A stretch of DNA of 6,690 nucleotides, taken from the NCBI GenBank assembly GCA_902496595.1, contig CABVBV010000116.1:1-6690 (forward strand), written 5' to 3'. This stretch comes from an uncultured Eubacteriales bacterium (GTDB taxonomy: Bacteria > Bacillota > Clostridia > Oscillospirales > Oscillospiraceae). Shown here in pieces: positions 5,912 through 6,690 of the stretch (positions within the stretch are counted from its first letter, which is position 1; each line of letters starts with the position of its first letter). A program made the translations under genes and the position numbers. The notes under the pieces were generated by a model, which searched no databases, was not told the origin of the DNA, and saw only the letters and a list, made by a program, of their open reading frames with translations.

Positions 5912-5940
5912 AATATATCACAGCTCATCGATGATTGCAA
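5912..5940 (-). promoter_or_regulatory. Sigma-A promoter of the unknown leftward gene
   Basis: Read leftward: TTGCAA (5935-5940), 17 bases, TATATT (5912-5917). The predicted start is near 5905, about 40 bases before the ATG. It is divergent from the gtrA promoter, whose -35 begins only 9 bases further right. Confidence 0.6.
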
Positions 5941-5948
5941 GAGGAAAG

Positions 5949-5976
5949 TTGTATTTTTTTTAAAAAGTGTTATACT
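5949..5976 (+). promoter_or_regulatory. Promoter of the GtrA-like gene
   Basis: TTGTAT (5949-5954), 16 bases, TATACT (5971-5976), with GTGT just before the -10 and a run of eight T in the spacer. The predicted start is near 5983, about 41 bases before the TTG start codon. Confidence 0.6.
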
Positions 5977-6023
5977 GGCTTGGCCGGGGCCGATATCCGG
6001 CGCAGTTCCTGGAGGTATATGAT

Positions 6024-6473
6024 TTGAAAAAGCTCATCCTATCGTTTTTTGACAAGCGTTTTTTGAAGTTCTGTCTGGTCGGCGCGGCGAACACGCTGGT
6101 CGGCGCGGGCGTGATGTTCCTGCTGTACAATGTTGCTTATTGCTCCTATGCTTTTTCGTCTGCGATGAACTATGTCGTGGGCAGCGTTTTGAGCTATTTT
6201 CTGAACAAGTATTTCACCTTTGAGGTGAAGGAGTACAGCGCGGGGCAGGTGCTGCGGTTCATTCTGAACATAGCGGTCTGCTATGCCGTCGCCTACGGCC
6301 TTGCGAAGCCCTTTGCTGTGTGGCTGCTGTCGGACTCGACGCAGAGGGTGCAGGAGAACGTGGCGATGCTGGTGGGCATGGTGGTGTTCACGGGCCTGAA
6401 CTATATAGGCCAGAGGTTTTTCGCTTTTGCGAAAAAAGAGGAAAAACCCCTTGACAAAGGGGAGAAAAGCTGA
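6024..6473 (+). CDS. GtrA-like four-helix membrane protein
   Basis: A 149-residue integral membrane protein of the GtrA family. Members are small four-helix proteins linked to movement or supply of lipid-linked sugars for cell-surface polysaccharides, often as polyprenyl-phosphate-sugar flippases. Predicted helices are at about 14-36 (KFCLVGAANTLVGAGVMFLL), 45-62, 76-99 and 111-129. The family signatures 'RFLKFCLVGAANTLVG', 'SYFLNKYFTF' and 'GLNYIGQRFFAF' are present. The start is TTG at 6024, with GGAGG at 6011-6015 (8-base spacing). An upstream in-frame GTG at 5967 lies in the promoter -10 region and is rejected; ATG 6019 is out of frame and meets a stop at once. A wall or surface-sugar role would suit the nearby LCP genes, but it has its own promoter and no glycosyltransferase partner is visible. 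Its last codons contain the rplJ promoter. Confidence 0.87.
   Translation: MKKLILSFFDKRFLKFCLVGAANTLVGAGVMFLLYNVAYCSYAFSSAMNYVVGSVLSYFLNKYFTFEVKEYSAGQVLRFILNIAVCYAVAYGLAKPFAVWLLSDSTQRVQENVAMLVGMVVFTGLNYIGQRFFAFAKKEEKPLDKGEKS
6417..6436. repeat. Perfect 8-bp inverted repeat in the gtrA 3' end
   Basis: TTTTTCGC (6417-6424) and GCGAAAAA (6429-6436) flank TTTT. It lies in codons for FFAFAKK just upstream of the rplJ promoter. A second arm pair, CCCCTT/AAGGGG (6447-6462), covers that promoter's -35. These may be chance effects of codon use or contribute to mRNA 3'-end formation or DNA curvature. Confidence 0.35.
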
Positions 6474-6479
6474 TAAATT
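6451..6479 (+). promoter_or_regulatory. Sigma-A promoter of rplJ, inside the gtrA tail
   Basis: TTGACA (6451-6456, perfect -35), exactly 17 bases, TAAATT (6474-6479). The -35 is within gtrA codons and the -10 begins right after the gtrA TGA (6471-6473). It predicts a start near 6486, a few bases before the conserved L10 leader core, which is the expected placement. Confidence 0.72.
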
Positions 6480-6485
6480 ACTATG

Positions 6486-6608
6486 GCGCTCCAAAGACAG
6501 CAGGCGGCGATGAGCGGAAGACCTGCCGAGGACGGCATCAGTATGTAACACTTATTGATCGCTATTCATCCTCCGTGTCTTATGGCGCGGAGGTTTATTT
6601 TTGGGCGC
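6486..6608 (+). ncRNA. Ribosomal protein L10 leader (autoregulatory RNA)
   Basis: This 5' leader controls rplJ (and normally rplL) by binding ribosomal protein L10 or its complex with L7/L12. The known conserved core is visible: CCAAAGACAGCAGG (6491-6504) and CCTGCCGAGG (6522-6531). GCAGG (6500-6504) pairs with CCTGC (6522-6526), and the flanking unpaired purines form the L10 site (family knowledge). Downstream is an intrinsic terminator, then the rplJ ribosome binding site. An alternative pairing of GAGGA (6528-6532) with TCCTC (6569-6573) would occupy the left arm of the terminator. This suggests that free leader forms an antiterminator and L10 binding releases the terminator; that switch is inference from sequence. 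The exact ends are approximate. Confidence 0.88.
6570..6602 (+). terminator. Intrinsic terminator (attenuator) in the L10 leader
   Basis: CCTCCGTG (6570-6577) pairs with CGCGGAGG (6586-6593; one G-U) around an 8-base loop and is followed by TTTATTTTT (6594-6602). It lies between the rplJ promoter and the rplJ ribosome binding site with no gene in between, so it can only act as an attenuator. Confidence 0.82.
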
Positions 6609-6638
6609 GACGAAACTTCCGGAGGTGAAGAAGGAAAA

Positions 6639-6690
6639 ATGCCGAATGCAAGAGTTCTCAGCGAGAAGCAGGCGATAGTCGAGGAGCTGA
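6639..6690 (+). CDS. rplJ: 50S ribosomal protein L10, N-terminal 17 codons (3' end outside window)
   Basis: The start of L10, the protein that anchors the L7/L12 stalk to the large ribosomal subunit. Only MPNARVLSEKQAIVEEL is present, but it matches the typical Clostridia L10 N-terminus and follows a diagnostic L10 leader, which makes the call firm despite its shortness. The ATG at 6639 has GGAGGTGA at 6621-6628 (10-base spacing), an extended match to the 16S 3' end as expected for a highly expressed gene; AAGGA also lies closer. rplL would be expected next. rplA, the usual upstream neighbour, is absent here; gtrA sits there instead. Expression is probably set by the promoter at 6451-6479 and the attenuator. 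Confidence 0.9.
   Translation, partial: MPNARVLSEKQAIVEEL

Overview
The window looks like chromosomal DNA of a GC-rich, low-redox anaerobic Firmicute. The best guess is a gut Clostridia member of the Oscillospirales type. The reasons are full AGGAGG-type ribosome binding sites, sigma-A promoters, a tungsten-type aldehyde ferredoxin oxidoreductase, paired LytR-CpsA-Psr (LCP) wall enzymes, and a Firmicute-style L10 leader with a built-in terminator. The lineage is inferred from gene content and codon style, not from a search. No mobile element, CRISPR array, tRNA or rRNA was seen.

Left part (1-2070): the 3' end of an aldehyde ferredoxin oxidoreductase gene, a MoaD/ThiS-type sulfur carrier that overlaps it by 4 bases, and an iron-dependent alcohol dehydrogenase. 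They read as one operon that ends in a perfect 15-bp hairpin. The set fits a carboxylic acid/aldehyde/alcohol interconversion module, with the small protein probably serving the metal-pterin cofactor.

Middle part (2135-5472): a leftward XRE-family repressor-like gene and a rightward pair of LCP-family genes share a 208-bp divergent promoter region. The two LCP genes are a clear tandem duplication: exact-match blocks recur at a constant 1261-bp offset, and the second copy has gained a Pro/Thr-rich tail. LCP enzymes attach glycopolymers to peptidoglycan outside the membrane. A second perfect hairpin closes this unit.

Right part (5478-6690): a leftward 128-residue gene of unknown function has a good promoter followed at once by a near-consensus Fur-type box. 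Divergent from it is a GtrA-like four-helix membrane protein gene that starts at TTG. A consensus-like sigma-A promoter overlaps the last codons of gtrA and drives an L10 leader RNA (conserved core plus intrinsic terminator). This leads into the first 17 codons of rplJ (ribosomal protein L10), which runs off the window.

The most notable points are the L10 attenuator and its promoter buried in gtrA, the separation of rplJ from rplA, the AOR/MoaD/Fe-ADH module, the LCP duplication, and the Fur-like box in front of an unknown protein. I found nothing that clearly amounts to a wholly new system.
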